Below are positions 55,515 through 64,000 of a stretch of 64,000 nucleotides of DNA, in pieces. The notes under the pieces were generated by a model, which made no database searches, was not told where the DNA came from, and saw only the letters and a program-made list of their open reading frames with translations. The stretch is from an uncultured Rhodospirillales bacterium (GTDB lineage Bacteria > Pseudomonadota > Alphaproteobacteria > Acetobacterales > Acetobacteraceae): the NCBI GenBank assembly GCA_903928895.1, contig CAIYSR010000043.1:62001-126000 (forward strand), given 5' to 3'. How positions within the stretch are numbered: the stretch's first letter is position 1; each line of letters starts with the position of its first letter. Both the position numbers and the translations under genes were made by a program.

Positions 55515-56516
55515 GTGCTCAAGCTCGGATACAAGGCTTCCGCCGAACAATTCGCGCCGCGCCCGTTGTTGGAGTTTGGGGTGCTGGCGGAGCAGTCGGG
55601 GTTCGACAGCGTGTTCATCTCGGACCATTTCCAGCCGTGGAAGCATACCGACGGGCATGCGCCGTTCTCGCTGGCGTGGCTGGGCGCGCTGGGGGCGCGG
55701 ACGGAGCGGGTGGTGATGGGGACCTCGGTGCTGACGCCGACGTTCCGTTATCACCCCTCGATTGTGGCGCAGGCGTTCGGCACGCTGGGCTCGATGTTTC
55801 CGGGCCGTGTGGTGCTGGGGATCGGCACCGGCGAGGGGCTCAACGAGGTGCCCTCCACCGGGCAGGCGTGGCCCGAGTTCAAGGAGCGGTTCGCCCGGAT
55901 GCGCGAAAGCGTGACCCTGATGCGGCGGTTGTGGAGCGAGGATCGGCTGACCTTCGAGGGCCAGTACTACCGGACTGAGAACGCGACCATCTACGACAAG
56001 CCGGAGCAGATGGTGCCGATCTACGTCGCCGGCGCCGGGGCGATGGTGGCGAAGTATGCGGGGCGGATGGGCAACGGGTTCATCTGCACCTCGGGCAAGG
56101 CGCCGACGCTTTACACCGAGACGCTGCTGCCGAATGTCGAACTTGGGCGAGCCGAGAGCAAAATCGCCGGCGACTATGACCGCATGATCGAGGTGAAGGT
56201 CTCCTTCGACACCGACAAGGACCGGGCCTTTGCGGATACGCGGCATTGGGCGGCGCTGGCGCTGACGGCGGAGGAGAAAATGTCCGTCGAGGACCCGGCC
56301 GAGATGGAGCGGCTGGCCGATGCGCTGCCGGTCGAACGGGCGGCGAGCCGGTGGATCGTGTCGAATGACGCGGACGAGCATGTCGAGCGGATCGGGTATT
56401 ACGTGGGGCTCGGGTTCAACCATTTGGTGTTCCATGCGCCGGGGCCGGACCAGGCACGCTTCATGCGGCTGTATGCGGAGCATGTGATGCCGAAGCTGCG
56501 CGCGAAGTTCGGCTGA
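55515..56516 (+). CDS. fgd: F420-dependent glucose-6-phosphate dehydrogenase (FGD-like)
   Basis: Luciferase-like TIM-barrel oxidoreductase of 333 residues that oxidises glucose-6-phosphate and reduces F420. Similarity to mycobacterial FGD1 runs over the full length: [58 protein letters not shown] and [20 protein letters not shown]. Catalytic His38, Trp42 and Glu107 correspond to His40, Trp44 and Glu109 of FGD1. The Arg of SRWIV is kept. One phosphate-binding Lys is replaced by Arg ([12 protein letters not shown]). The GTG at 55515 has AGGGA upstream. It heads the cluster fgd-cofE-cofD, which would supply reduced F420. Confidence 0.9.
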   Translation: MLKLGYKASAEQFAPRPLLEFGVLAEQSGFDSVFISDHFQPWKHTDGHAPFSLAWLGALGARTERVVMGTSVLTPTFRYHPSIVAQAFGTLGSMFPGRVVLGIGTGEGLNEVPSTGQAWPEFKERFARMRESVTLMRRLWSEDRLTFEGQYYRTENATIYDKPEQMVPIYVAGAGAMVAKYAGRMGNGFICTSGKAPTLYTETLLPNVELGRAESKIAGDYDRMIEVKVSFDTDKDRAFADTRHWAALALTAEEKMSVEDPAEMERLADALPVERAASRWIVSNDADEHVERIGYYVGLGFNHLVFHAPGPDQARFMRLYAEHVMPKLRAKFG

Positions 56517-56519
56517 GCG

Positions 56520-57275
56520 ATGGCCGCGACCGCGCTGAGCCTGCGGGCGATCCCGGGGCTGCCGATGTTCGCGCCGGGGGATGATCTGGCGGTGATCCTC
56601 GGCGACGCGCTGGCGGGGCAGCCGCCGCGGGACGGCGATGTGCTGGTGCTGGCGCAGAAGATCGTCAGCAAGGCCGAGGGGCGGATCGTGGATATCGAGA
56701 CGGTGACGGCCTCGGCGCGGGCGATCGAACTGGCCGGGCAGATCGGCAAGGACCCGCGGGTGGTGGAGGTGATCCTGGGCGAGGCCGTGCGGGTGGTGCG
56801 GGCCCGGCCGAACCTGTTGATTGTCGAGCACAAGCGCGGTTGGGTGATGGCCAATGCCGGGGTCGATCAGTCGAATGTCGGCGGGACCGGGCGGCTGTTG
56901 CTGTTGCCGGAAGAACCGGATGCCTCGGCAGAGGCGTTGCGGGCAGCGCTGTCGGCACGGTTCGGAGTGCGGCTCGGCGTCGTGATCAACGACAGTTTCG
57001 GACGCGCCTGGCGGCGCGGAACGGCGGGGATTGCCATTGGGGCTGCGGGGCTGCCGGCGCTGGTCGATCTGCGCGGGCAGCCGGATTTGTTCGGGCGTAT
57101 CCTGGAGGTCTCGATCATCGGTTATGCCGATGAGATCGCGGCCGCGGCGTCGCTGCTGATGGGGCAGGCGGGCGAGGGGCAGCCGGCGGTGCTGGTAAGC
57201 GGGCTGGCGTGGACGGCACCCGAAGGGTCGGCGTCCGACCTCGTCAGGCCCGCGAGCGAGGATTTGTTCCGGTGA
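56520..57275 (+). CDS. cofE: coenzyme F420-0:L-glutamate ligase
   Basis: GTP-dependent enzyme that adds glutamates to F420-0. Length 251 residues. [20 protein letters not shown] near the N-terminus is the substrate/GTP-binding segment. [15 protein letters not shown] follows. [20 protein letters not shown] and [20 protein letters not shown] are conserved metal/GTP-site motifs of CofE. The bacterial FbiB C-terminal domain is missing, so a separate nitroreductase-like reductase would be needed for dehydro-F420. It follows fgd by three bases and overlaps cofD by four (GTGA). Confidence 0.94.
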   Translation: MAATALSLRAIPGLPMFAPGDDLAVILGDALAGQPPRDGDVLVLAQKIVSKAEGRIVDIETVTASARAIELAGQIGKDPRVVEVILGEAVRVVRARPNLLIVEHKRGWVMANAGVDQSNVGGTGRLLLLPEEPDASAEALRAALSARFGVRLGVVINDSFGRAWRRGTAGIAIGAAGLPALVDLRGQPDLFGRILEVSIIGYADEIAAAASLLMGQAGEGQPAVLVSGLAWTAPEGSASDLVRPASEDLFR

Positions 57276-58198
57276 GCCGGGACCTTGTGGTCGCTCTGTC
57301 CGGGGGGATCGGGGGCGCGAAACTGGCGTTGGGGCTGAGCCATGTCGTGGCGCCGGAGGACCTGCTGATCGTGGCGAACACGGGGGATGATTTCGAGCAT
57401 CTGGGGCTGTCGGTCTCGCCGGATATCGACACGCTGACCTACACGCTGGCGGGGCTGGACAACCAGGTGCTGGGCTGGGGGCGGCGGGACGAGACGTGGA
57501 GCTTCATGGAGACGTTGGAGAGTCTCGGCGGGCCGACCTGGTTCCGGCTCGGCGACCGCGATCTGGCGTTGCATGTGGAGCGGACGCGGCGATTGCGGGG
57601 CGGGGAGACGCTGTCGGCGATCACGGCGGATGTGGCGCGGCGCTGGGGGGTCGGACCGCGGATCGTGCCGATGAGCGATGATGCGGTGCGCACGCGCGTG
57701 TTGAGCGATGGCGGCTGGATCGATTTCCAGGACTATTTCGTCGGCCAGCAGTGCCGGCCGGTGGTACGGGAGCTGGCGTTCGCGGGGGCCGAGGCGGCGG
57801 TGGCACATCCCGACGTGCTGGCTGCCTTGGCCAGTCCGGGGTTGAAGGCGGTGGTGATCTGCCCATCCAACCCGTTCATCTCGGTGGAACCGATCCTGGC
57901 GGTGCCGGGGATCAGGGCGGCGATTGCGGGATGCGGGGTGCCGGTGATCGCGATTTCGCCGATCATCGGGGGCAAGGCGGTGAAGGGGCCGACGGCGAAG
58001 ATGATGGGGGAGCTGGGTCTCGAGGTGAGCGCGGCGGGGGTGGCAGCGCGGTACGGGTCGCTGATTTCGCATTATATGTTGGATCATGAGGACGCTGGCG
58101 CCGTGGTGGCGCAGCGGGCATGCCAGGCACCAACGCTGATGCGGACGCTCCAAGACAAGATCGCGCTGGCCCGGGCCGTTTTGGCCGCGGTCGCCTGA
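57272..58198 (+). CDS. cofD: F420 phosphate-transferase CofD (2-phospho-L-lactate/PEP transferase)
   Basis: Enzyme of 308 residues that joins the activated three-carbon phosphate to the deazaflavin Fo. The GTG start at 57272 overlaps the cofE stop. Motifs: VALSGGIGGAKLALGLSHVV, IVANTGDDFEHLGLSVSPDI, FQDYFVGQQCRPVVRELAF, and CPSNPFISVEPILAVPGIR. All are family hallmarks. In actinobacteria the donor is made from PEP; in archaea from 2-phospholactate; in some proteobacteria from 3-phosphoglycerate. The choice here cannot be read from sequence. CofC and FbiC are not in the window. Confidence 0.95.
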   Translation: MSRDLVVALSGGIGGAKLALGLSHVVAPEDLLIVANTGDDFEHLGLSVSPDIDTLTYTLAGLDNQVLGWGRRDETWSFMETLESLGGPTWFRLGDRDLALHVERTRRLRGGETLSAITADVARRWGVGPRIVPMSDDAVRTRVLSDGGWIDFQDYFVGQQCRPVVRELAFAGAEAAVAHPDVLAALASPGLKAVVICPSNPFISVEPILAVPGIRAAIAGCGVPVIAISPIIGGKAVKGPTAKMMGELGLEVSAAGVAARYGSLISHYMLDHEDAGAVVAQRACQAPTLMRTLQDKIALARAVLAAVA

Positions 58199-58213
58199 AT
58201 CAGGGAGAGACGC

Positions 58214-59014
58214 ATGCGCTTCGACGGCAAGATTCTGCTGGTGACCGGCGCCGGCTCAGGCATCGGGCGGGCGATGGCGACGGGGTTTGCGGCCCGCGGC
58301 GGGCGGGTCGCGGCGGCGGATGTGAACGCGGCCAACCTGGCGACGCTGGCCGAGGAGATCGCCGCGTCCGGAGGAGTGGTCCAGACCATCGTCTCCGATC
58401 TCAGCCTGCCGGCGGCGGCGGACGGCATGATCGCCCAGGCGATGGATCGGTTCGGCCGGATCGACGTGCTGCACAACAACGCCTTCGGCTTGCCGCCTGA
58501 CCTGCAGCGCGGGCGGCTGGCAAAGGTTGGGGATATCGTTGACGAGGTGTGGGACTACACGATGCAGGTCGGGCTGACCGCGCTCATGCAGGCCACGCGG
58601 CGGGTGATCCCGATCATGCTGGCGCAGGGCGGCGGGTCGATCGTGAATACCGCATCGATTTCCGGGCAGTTCGGGGATTTCGGGATCGGCGCCTACAACG
58701 CGATGAAGGCGGCAGTGATCAATTTCACCAAGACGACGGCGATCGAATATGCGTCCGACAACATCAGGTGCAACTGTATCTGCCCTGGCATGATCGAGAC
58801 CGCGTTGTTTCGCAATTCGATGAAGATTCCGGGGTTCACCGATGCGGCGCTGGCGGCCGTGCCGGCGGGGCGGCTGGGGCAGCCGGAGGAGATGGCCAAT
58901 GTGGCGATGTTCCTGGCGTCGGACCTTGCGTCCTACGTGACCGGGGCCGCCTTTGTCGCCGATGGGGGGTTGACCGCGCAGACCGGGGTGCCGACGCGGT
59001 TCCGGAACGGCTAG
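58214..59014 (+). CDS. SDR-family NAD(P)-dependent oxidoreductase
   Basis: Short-chain dehydrogenase of 266 residues with an excellent ribosome site (GGGAGAG). The cofactor loop is TGAGSGIGRA, and the Asp after strand 2 (AADVN) suggests NAD. NTASISGQFGDFGIGAYNAM carries Ser and Tyr, with K in the YNAMK motif. The C-terminal end has PAGRLGQPEEMANVAMFLAS. It follows cofD by 15 bases, so it may be transcribed with the F420 genes. Whether it works on an F420-linked pathway is unknown. Confidence 0.92.
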   Translation: MRFDGKILLVTGAGSGIGRAMATGFAARGGRVAAADVNAANLATLAEEIAASGGVVQTIVSDLSLPAAADGMIAQAMDRFGRIDVLHNNAFGLPPDLQRGRLAKVGDIVDEVWDYTMQVGLTALMQATRRVIPIMLAQGGGSIVNTASISGQFGDFGIGAYNAMKAAVINFTKTTAIEYASDNIRCNCICPGMIETALFRNSMKIPGFTDAALAAVPAGRLGQPEEMANVAMFLASDLASYVTGAAFVADGGLTAQTGVPTRFRNG

Positions 59015-59015
59015 G

Positions 59016-60038
59016 TCAGACCAGCTTCATCCGCCGCAGCACGAACAGACCGGTCAGCACCGAACCGATCAGCAGGACGACGGTGAAGACGAAGGCCCAG
59101 GGCTGGTCCTTGAACGGCAGGCCTTCAACGTTCATGCCGTAGATGCCGGAGACCAAAGTGGGCGGCATCAGCAGGGTGGCGACCACGGAGAGCATCGTCA
59201 GGCGGTTGTTGGTCTGGTCGGCCTGGCGGGCGGAGAGTTCGTCCTGCAAGGCGTGGGCGCGTTCCTGGAGGGATTGCAGGTCGGCGCACAAGCTTTCGAC
59301 GCGCCGGGCCATGGCTTCGCAGTCCTGCGCGGCGTCATCGTTGAACCAGGCGGGGCGGTCTTCGAGGAGGTGACGCAGCATGGCGCGCAGCGGTACTGCC
59401 TGCCGGTGCAGGCGTACGGCGCTGCGGCGGACCAGGCCGAGGGCTTCGTAGTCACCGGCCTCCTTGGCATCGAGCAGACCGTCTTCGACGTCATCGAGCG
59501 CGTCGGCGTATTGCCGCATCAGGGCGGTCATCGCGGCGGCGAAGGCGTGGATGATGGCGTGGAACAGATCGGCGACGCCGTGGAGGCGCTTGCCGCCCTG
59601 GATCGCGTTCTGCATCGAGTTCAGGGTGAGCAGCGGGCGGCGGCGGGCGGAGATGAACAAATGCGGCGCCATGCAGAAGTGCCAGCGCACCATCTGACGC
59701 ACCTCGATGGTGTCGGCGCGCTCGAAATCGGCCACGACGCCGGCCACCGCGTGATCGTAGGTGCCGATGCGCTGGTGGTCGTCGGTGCTGAGCAGGACTT
59801 CCACCGCGTCGGGCGGGAGCATCGGCAGGCTGCTGATGGCGGCGTGGGCGCGGGTATCGGTGAGATCGAAATGCAGCCAGATCCAGCTGTCCTGGCGCTC
59901 GATGGCGGTGCGCAGGGCGGCGCCCTTGAGTTCCTCGGCATCGCCGCTTTCGGAGAAGCGGTAGCCCCAGACAACTGATTCGAGCGGATCCATGGATGGG
60001 GCTTTCTGGCTGTGGCGGGACAAGTCGATTTCGGTCAT
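59016..60038 (-). CDS. zntB: CorA/ZntB-family metal transporter
   Basis: Funnel-shaped inner-membrane channel of 340 residues. The N-terminal two-thirds form the cytoplasmic domain with WIWLHFDLTDTRAHAAISSL and the long helix. The C-terminal two helices contain the pore motif GIYGMNVEGLP (GMN). ZntB proteins import zinc or other cations with protons. I selected the ATG at 60038, which has GGAGAG upstream; the frame extends far 5' but overlaps the divergent gene. Its 3' end is one base from the SDR stop. Confidence 0.9.
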   Translation of the reverse strand: MTEIDLSRHSQKAPSMDPLESVVWGYRFSESGDAEELKGAALRTAIERQDSWIWLHFDLTDTRAHAAISSLPMLPPDAVEVLLSTDDHQRIGTYDHAVAGVVADFERADTIEVRQMVRWHFCMAPHLFISARRRPLLTLNSMQNAIQGGKRLHGVADLFHAIIHAFAAAMTALMRQYADALDDVEDGLLDAKEAGDYEALGLVRRSAVRLHRQAVPLRAMLRHLLEDRPAWFNDDAAQDCEAMARRVESLCADLQSLQERAHALQDELSARQADQTNNRLTMLSVVATLLMPPTLVSGIYGMNVEGLPFKDQPWAFVFTVVLLIGSVLTGLFVLRRMKLV

Positions 60039-60185
60039 CGAGGCTCTCCGATATCCGGGGCGGTCGGCTTGGGCAATGTTGTGTAACGCGCCGGGCCATG
60101 CTGTGCCAACACTCCCCGCAACGGGTTGCCCCTGGCGGCGCGGGGCGCGGCTTGGCACATTCCGGTGATTGCACAGGAGAAGCAG

Positions 60186-61382
60186 ATGGGACTCGCGGCC
60201 GGACCTGAGACGCAGCGGGGCAAGCTGGTTATTTTCAACATCGGCCTGATGCTGTCGGGCGATCTCAATGCGCCGCTCCTCGATGCCGACACGGTGGTTG
60301 CCGAGCATGGGCGGATTGTGGCGGTGGGGCAGGCGAAGATGTGCGACACGGGCGAGGCGGCGGTGCGGATTGATGCCAAGGGCTGCGCGCTGGCGCCGGG
60401 TTTGATCGACAGCCATGTGCATCCGGTGTTTGGCGACTGGACGCCGCGGCAGGGGCAGGTCGGGTGGATCGACAGTTGCCTCAATGGCGGCGTGACGACG
60501 ATGATTTCGGCAGGCGAGGTGCATCTGCCCGGGCGGCCGCGGGACATCATCGGGCTCAAGGCGCTCGCGATCACGGCGCAGCGGGCCTACACCAATTTCC
60601 GACCCGGGGGGGTGAAGGTGCTGGCCGGTGCGCCGGTGATCGAGAAGGGGATGGTCGAGAGCGATTTCGTCGAGCTGGCGGCGGCGGGGGTGAAGCTACT
60701 TGGCGAGGTCGGGCTGGGGACGGTGAAGGCGGGGTACGAGGCGAAGGAAATGGTAGCCTGGGCGCGCAAGGCGGGGATCCAGTCGACCATCCATACCGGC
60801 GGCCCGTCGGTGCCGGGATCGGGCTATATCGACGCGGACACGGTGCTGGAGGCAGACGCCGATATCATCGGGCACATCAATGGCGGACATACGGCGCTGC
60901 CGCTGTCGCAGATCAGGTGTTTGTGCGAGGGCTGCGGGCGGGGCATCGAGATCGTGCACAACGGCAACGAGCTGGCGGGGCTGACCGCGCTGCGGTTTGC
61001 CCGCGAGCTGGGGCAGCTCGACCGGGTGATCCTGGGGACGGATAGTCCGGCGGGCTCAGGGGTGCAGCCGCTTGGCATTTTGCGAATGATCGCGCTCCTG
61101 GCGTCGCTCGGGGATACGCCGGCCGAGATCGCGTTTTGTCTGGCGACGGGGAATACGGCACGGCAGCGCAAGCTCGATTGCGGGTTGATCGAGGTCGGGC
61201 GGGCGGCGGATTTCGTTTTGATGGACCGGGCGCAGCATTCCGCGGGGGCGGACCTCCTGGACAGCGTGCGCAAAGGCGATCTGCCCGGCATCGGCATGGT
61301 GGTGATCGACGGGATCGTGCGCTGTGGTCGCTCCCGCAACACTCCCCCGGCCGATCGCATTCCCGAGATCCTTAACGGGTGA
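60186..61382 (+). CDS. enamidase-like amidohydrolase
   Basis: Metal-dependent hydrolase of 398 residues. The metal motif is APGLIDSHVHPVFGDW (HxH), with Glu/Lys ligands in KLLGEVGLGTVKAGYEAKEM. Further His ligands lie in IQSTIHTGGPSVPG, and the Asp is in VILGTDSPAGSGVQPLGI. This pattern follows enamidase, which opens 6-oxotetrahydronicotinate in anaerobic nicotinate breakdown; cyclic-amide hydrolases also share it. The ATG at 60186 has AGGAGA upstream. No other nicotinate genes are here, so the true substrate is open. Confidence 0.85.
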   Translation: MGLAAGPETQRGKLVIFNIGLMLSGDLNAPLLDADTVVAEHGRIVAVGQAKMCDTGEAAVRIDAKGCALAPGLIDSHVHPVFGDWTPRQGQVGWIDSCLNGGVTTMISAGEVHLPGRPRDIIGLKALAITAQRAYTNFRPGGVKVLAGAPVIEKGMVESDFVELAAAGVKLLGEVGLGTVKAGYEAKEMVAWARKAGIQSTIHTGGPSVPGSGYIDADTVLEADADIIGHINGGHTALPLSQIRCLCEGCGRGIEIVHNGNELAGLTALRFARELGQLDRVILGTDSPAGSGVQPLGILRMIALLASLGDTPAEIAFCLATGNTARQRKLDCGLIEVGRAADFVLMDRAQHSAGADLLDSVRKGDLPGIGMVVIDGIVRCGRSRNTPPADRIPEILNG

Positions 61383-61392
61383 AAGTTTTTGG

Positions 61393-61414
61393 CTCCCTTT
61401 TTCCAAAAAGGGAG
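61393..61414 (+). terminator. hairpin after the amidohydrolase gene
   Basis: CTCCCTTTTT (61393-61402) pairs perfectly with AAAAAGGGAG (61405-61414). The run of T before the small loop and the TGCTGCCTTTTC that follows fit a weak terminator. Similar short T/A stems are frequent between genes of this group of bacteria. Confidence 0.5.
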
Positions 61415-61514
61415 TGCTGCCTTTTCTTGAAAACCAGAAGACCCTCCATTTGGCTCTGCTGTTCCCCGCTGAATTGGACTTGGCGCCAGACCAACGGGGG
61501 CAGAGGATAGCGGC

Positions 61515-62210
61515 ATGAGCGAGAACCCCATCGGCCCCATCGTCGACACGACCCCCCGCCCCCTCCCCGCCCGCGTCAAGCTGCGCGGCCGATATGTGGA
61601 GCTCGAACCGCTGCATGTCCGCCACGCCGCGGAGTTGTGGCGGGCGGCACGCACCGGAGATCCCAAGGCCGATGCAAGCTGGACCTACATGGGTTATGGC
61701 CCGTTCCCGACCGAGGAGGCGATGGGCAAGTTCGTCGCCGATTTCGCTTCCACCCATGACCCGATGGCCTGGGCGATCCGGCCGGTGGCGACGGGGGTGG
61801 TGACGGGATGGCTGACGCTGATGGAGATACAGCCGAAGAACGCGGCGATCGAGCTCGGCAATATCTGGTTCGGCCCTGAGATGCAGCGCACGCGGGCGGC
61901 AACGGAGGCGATGTTTTTGCTGCTGAAGCTGGCGGCGGACGATCTGGGGTATCGGCGCCTGGTGTGGAAATGCAATGCGCTGAACGCGCCGAGCAAGCGG
62001 GCGGCCGATCGCCTGGGGTTCACCTATGAGGGTCGGCACCGCGCGCATCTGATCGTGAAGGGGCGGTTGCGGGAGACCGATTGGTATTCGATCGTGGACC
62101 ACGAGTGGCCGGTCTGCCGCGATGCGATGCTGGCGTGGCTCGATCCGTCCAATTTCGGGCCGGACGGGACGGCGCTGAAGGGGATGGCGGAGTTGCGGGC
62201 GGCGCTTTAA
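61515..62210 (+). CDS. RimJ/RimL-type GNAT acetyltransferase
   Basis: Protein of 231 residues. KLRGRYVELEPLHVRHAAEL starts the GNAT_3 domain, with a later ELGNIWFGPEMQRTRAATEA and KCNALNAPSKRAADRLGFTY at the acetyl-CoA site. Family members include ribosomal-protein and small-molecule acetyltransferases; many act on unknown targets. The ATG at 61515 is preceded by GGGGGCAGAGGATAG. No strict operon partner is visible. Confidence 0.87.
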   Translation: MSENPIGPIVDTTPRPLPARVKLRGRYVELEPLHVRHAAELWRAARTGDPKADASWTYMGYGPFPTEEAMGKFVADFASTHDPMAWAIRPVATGVVTGWLTLMEIQPKNAAIELGNIWFGPEMQRTRAATEAMFLLLKLAADDLGYRRLVWKCNALNAPSKRAADRLGFTYEGRHRAHLIVKGRLRETDWYSIVDHEWPVCRDAMLAWLDPSNFGPDGTALKGMAELRAAL

Positions 62211-62304
62211 GGGCCGACCGTCGCATTCTGCGAGGCTTCTTGCAGGCACGTGATTTGCGAGAGCCCTCGCGCACAGTTCACGCGGCCCGCAAACGGAGAA
62301 CCCC

Positions 62305-63234
62305 ATGTCCCGCATTCTCGTCACCGGCGGCGCCGGCTTCATCGGTTCGCACCTCGTCGACGCCCTGCTTGTTTCCGGCAATGCCGTGACCGTGGTCGAC
62401 GATCTCTCCACCGGACACCGCCGCAATGTCGATCCCCGTGCCCGCCTCATCGTCGGCGACGTGGCCGATTCGGTGCTGATGCGCGCGGCCATGGCCGAGG
62501 CCGACGCCTGCTTCCACCTCGCCGCCATCGCCTCCGTCGCGCGCGGCAATACCGACTGGGTCGGTACCAACCGCACCAACCTGGTCGGCACCATCACCGT
62601 CTTCGATGCCGCTCGCGCCGCCGGGTGCATCCCCGTGGTCTACGCCTCGTCCGCCGCCGTCTATGGCAAGCAGGAGGATGCGCCGCTGCATGAGAACCTG
62701 ATGCCCGCGCCGATGTCGGCCTATGGTGCCGACAAGCTCGGCTGCGAACTGCACGGTGCGGTCGCCTGGGGCGTGCACGCGGTGCCGACCTGCGGTTTCC
62801 GCTTCTTCAACGTCTATGGGCCCCGGCAGGACCCAAAATCGCCCTACTCCGGCGTGATCTCGATTTTCGCGGACCGGATCACCCACGGCGCCGCCATCAC
62901 GATCGATGGCGATGGCAGCCAGACACGCGATTTCATCTACGTTGCCGATATTGTCCGCCATCTCGTCGCCGGCATGGACCTGCTCCGGCGCGCGCCTGGT
63001 GCGGTCGTGTTCAACGCCTGCACCGGCAAGGCCACGTCCATCCGAGAACTGGCGGAAACCATCGCCGAAGCCGCTCATCAGACGCCCAACCTCGCTTTCG
63101 GCCCGCCGCGTCCGGGCGATATCCGCAACTCCCTCGGCAACCCCAATCGGGCCATCGCCGGGCTCGGCATCAAAGCGGAAGCCCCGCTCTTGGCCGGGCT
63201 GACCACGACGCTCGAAAGCCTGCAAATGGCATGA
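62305..63234 (+). CDS. NAD-dependent sugar-nucleotide epimerase/dehydratase
   Basis: Extended SDR of 309 residues, like UDP-glucose 4-epimerase. The NAD loop is ILVTGGAGFIGSHLVDALLV. The catalytic Ser is in VVYASSAAVYG and the Y-x-x-x-K in MSAYGADKLG. FRFFNVYGPRQDPKSPYSGV is the sugar-binding loop. It probably makes UDP-galactose or another hexose for surface polysaccharide, as suggested by the O-antigen-ligase-like gene that converges with it. The exact sugar is not determined. Confidence 0.92.
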   Translation: MSRILVTGGAGFIGSHLVDALLVSGNAVTVVDDLSTGHRRNVDPRARLIVGDVADSVLMRAAMAEADACFHLAAIASVARGNTDWVGTNRTNLVGTITVFDAARAAGCIPVVYASSAAVYGKQEDAPLHENLMPAPMSAYGADKLGCELHGAVAWGVHAVPTCGFRFFNVYGPRQDPKSPYSGVISIFADRITHGAAITIDGDGSQTRDFIYVADIVRHLVAGMDLLRRAPGAVVFNACTGKATSIRELAETIAEAAHQTPNLAFGPPRPGDIRNSLGNPNRAIAGLGIKAEAPLLAGLTTTLESLQMA

Positions 63235-63252
63235 GCGGCGAGAACGCCTCGT

Positions 63253-64000
63253 TTACGCCGGACGCAAGCCCTCCCCGTAGCGCTTCGTTGCCACGGTGAG
63301 GGCGAGCAGGACATAGACCGGCCAGGTGAAGCCCTGGGTCAGAAACGTGCCAGAGGCAATGAAACCGGCGATGCCGGCAATGACGGACTGGGCCATGCCA
63401 TAGGCGTACGGATCATAGGCATCGCCGGTGGCGGCGGGGGAGAGGTCGCGCACACTCTTCATGGCTGACTGGATCATGCGCACGATCATGGTGATGAAGA
63501 TGCCGAAGCCGAGGAAACCGCTCTCCGACAGTACCGAAAACCAGGTGGAGTGCACCGCTTTGGCAAAGCCCTCCCACCAGTCGGAATAGTAGTAGTAGTT
63601 GGCGACGTAGTTGTTCAGGCCGACGCCTGTGAGCGGGCGGGCGATGGCCATGCTGATGGCGGCGCCCCAGGCGTGGAAGCGGCCTTCGGCTGATTCATCG
63701 ACAAGCCCGGACTCGGCCGCGCCACCGGACTGGCGCCCGCCGATGCCGGCGGCGGCGGACAGGCCGATCAGCCCGACCACGGCGATCGCAGCGAGCAACG
63801 CCTTGGACTTGATCTGCTGCGCCCCGAAGACGCCGAACACGGCGACGATGGCGAGCAGGCCGCCACGGCTCTGGGTGGCGAGCACGGCGAAGATGATCAC
63901 CGGCGTGCCGATGAGGCCGAGCGTGCGGCCGATGAAGCCCGATTTCGGCGTCAGCAACTGGGCAACCGCGAAACTGAGCGGGAAGGCGAGCACAAGGGAC
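63253..64000 (-). CDS. O-antigen ligase-like polysaccharide polymerase/ligase (3' part)
   Basis: C-terminal part (about 249 residues) of a multispan membrane protein; the frame stays open to the right edge. ATQSRGGLLAIVAVFGVFGA and IARPLTGVGLNNYVANYYYY plus VHSTWFSVLSESGFLGFGIF correspond to the Wzy/WaaL-type (PF04932) region, with a periplasmic loop holding the H of KAVHSTW. It ends beside the epimerase gene in convergent direction. It most likely joins or polymerises glycan units on the periplasmic face. Confidence 0.85.
   Translation of the reverse strand, partial: SLVLAFPLSFAVAQLLTPKSGFIGRTLGLIGTPVIIFAVLATQSRGGLLAIVAVFGVFGAQQIKSKALLAAIAVVGLIGLSAAAGIGGRQSGGAAESGLVDESAEGRFHAWGAAISMAIARPLTGVGLNNYVANYYYYSDWWEGFAKAVHSTWFSVLSESGFLGFGIFITMIVRMIQSAMKSVRDLSPAATGDAYDPYAYGMAQSVIAGIAGFIASGTFLTQGFTWPVYVLLALTVATKRYGEGLRPA

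Noticed and set aside
60039-60524. 160-residue N-terminal extension of the ZntB-like protein
   Set aside because: It overlaps the start of the divergent amidohydrolase gene; the ATG at 60038 with a good ribosome site fits the family length.
61056-62630. Minus-strand frame of about 520 codons across the GNAT and amidohydrolase genes
   Set aside because: It is antisense to two well-supported genes and has a shadow-like amino-acid composition.

Overview
The window is a GC-rich, gene-dense chromosomal segment of an alphaproteobacterium. The gene content (MucR/Ros regulator, plant-type glutamate-cysteine ligase, OlsB-like acyltransferase, Lnt, ubiA, split glyQ/glyS, livKHMGF) together with the dispersed palindromic repeats suggests Rhodospirillales, probably Acetobacteraceae. 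That placement is inference; no rRNA gene is present. No tRNA, rRNA or CRISPR array was recognised.

Layout. 0-8.4 kb: end of an EnvZ-like kinase, a GT61 glycosyltransferase, ppdK, and glyQ/glyS with a VapBC toxin-antitoxin pair wedged between them. The 3' half of glyS is visibly less GC-rich than its 5' half. 8.5-20.5 kb: housekeeping genes (tsaB-rimI, a TusA-like protein, mucR, fur-olsB, a 2-hydroxyacid dehydrogenase, lnt with an in-frame minisatellite, an XRE regulator, ubiA plus a methyltransferase, rsmE, gshA). 20.6-29.5 kb: a BTAD/TPR regulator, a BMP-type nucleoside ABC operon with an EamA exporter, and an RTX-like secreted protein whose promoter spacer is filled by a palindrome. 29.5-32.6 kb: an accessory, partly AT-rich stretch with a sulfotransferase, two membrane proteins of unknown function and toxin-antitoxin remnants. 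32.7-41.8 kb: DUF2189, VOC, MFS, TauE, a PPOX-type F420 enzyme, a GGDEF-EAL protein, a P1 peptidase and selO. 41.9-46.5 kb: a branched-chain amino-acid ABC operon with a fused livM-livG.

46.5-51.0 kb is repeat-rich and partly decayed. It holds a 126-bp inverted repeat, a frameshifted chlorite-dismutase gene and a possible recombinase remnant. In its middle lies what I consider the most important gene of the window: a GrdB-like protein interrupted by an in-frame UGA (48195-48197) in a U-P-F-C motif, followed by a hairpin of the bacterial SECIS type. It reads as one selenoprotein rather than two ORFs.

51.0-64 kb: a CoA-transferase/acyl-CoA dehydrogenase pair, an M3 oligopeptidase, an F420 cluster (an FGD-like glucose-6-phosphate dehydrogenase, cofE, cofD), an SDR, a ZntB-like transporter, an enamidase-like amidohydrolase, a GNAT, a sugar-nucleotide epimerase and the end of an O-antigen-ligase-like gene. 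The F420 cluster plus the F420-type PPOX protein at 36.8 kb indicate that this Gram-negative organism makes and uses deazaflavin cofactor F420. The remaining F420 genes (cofC, fbiC) and the Sec machinery (selA, selB, selC, selD) must lie outside the window.
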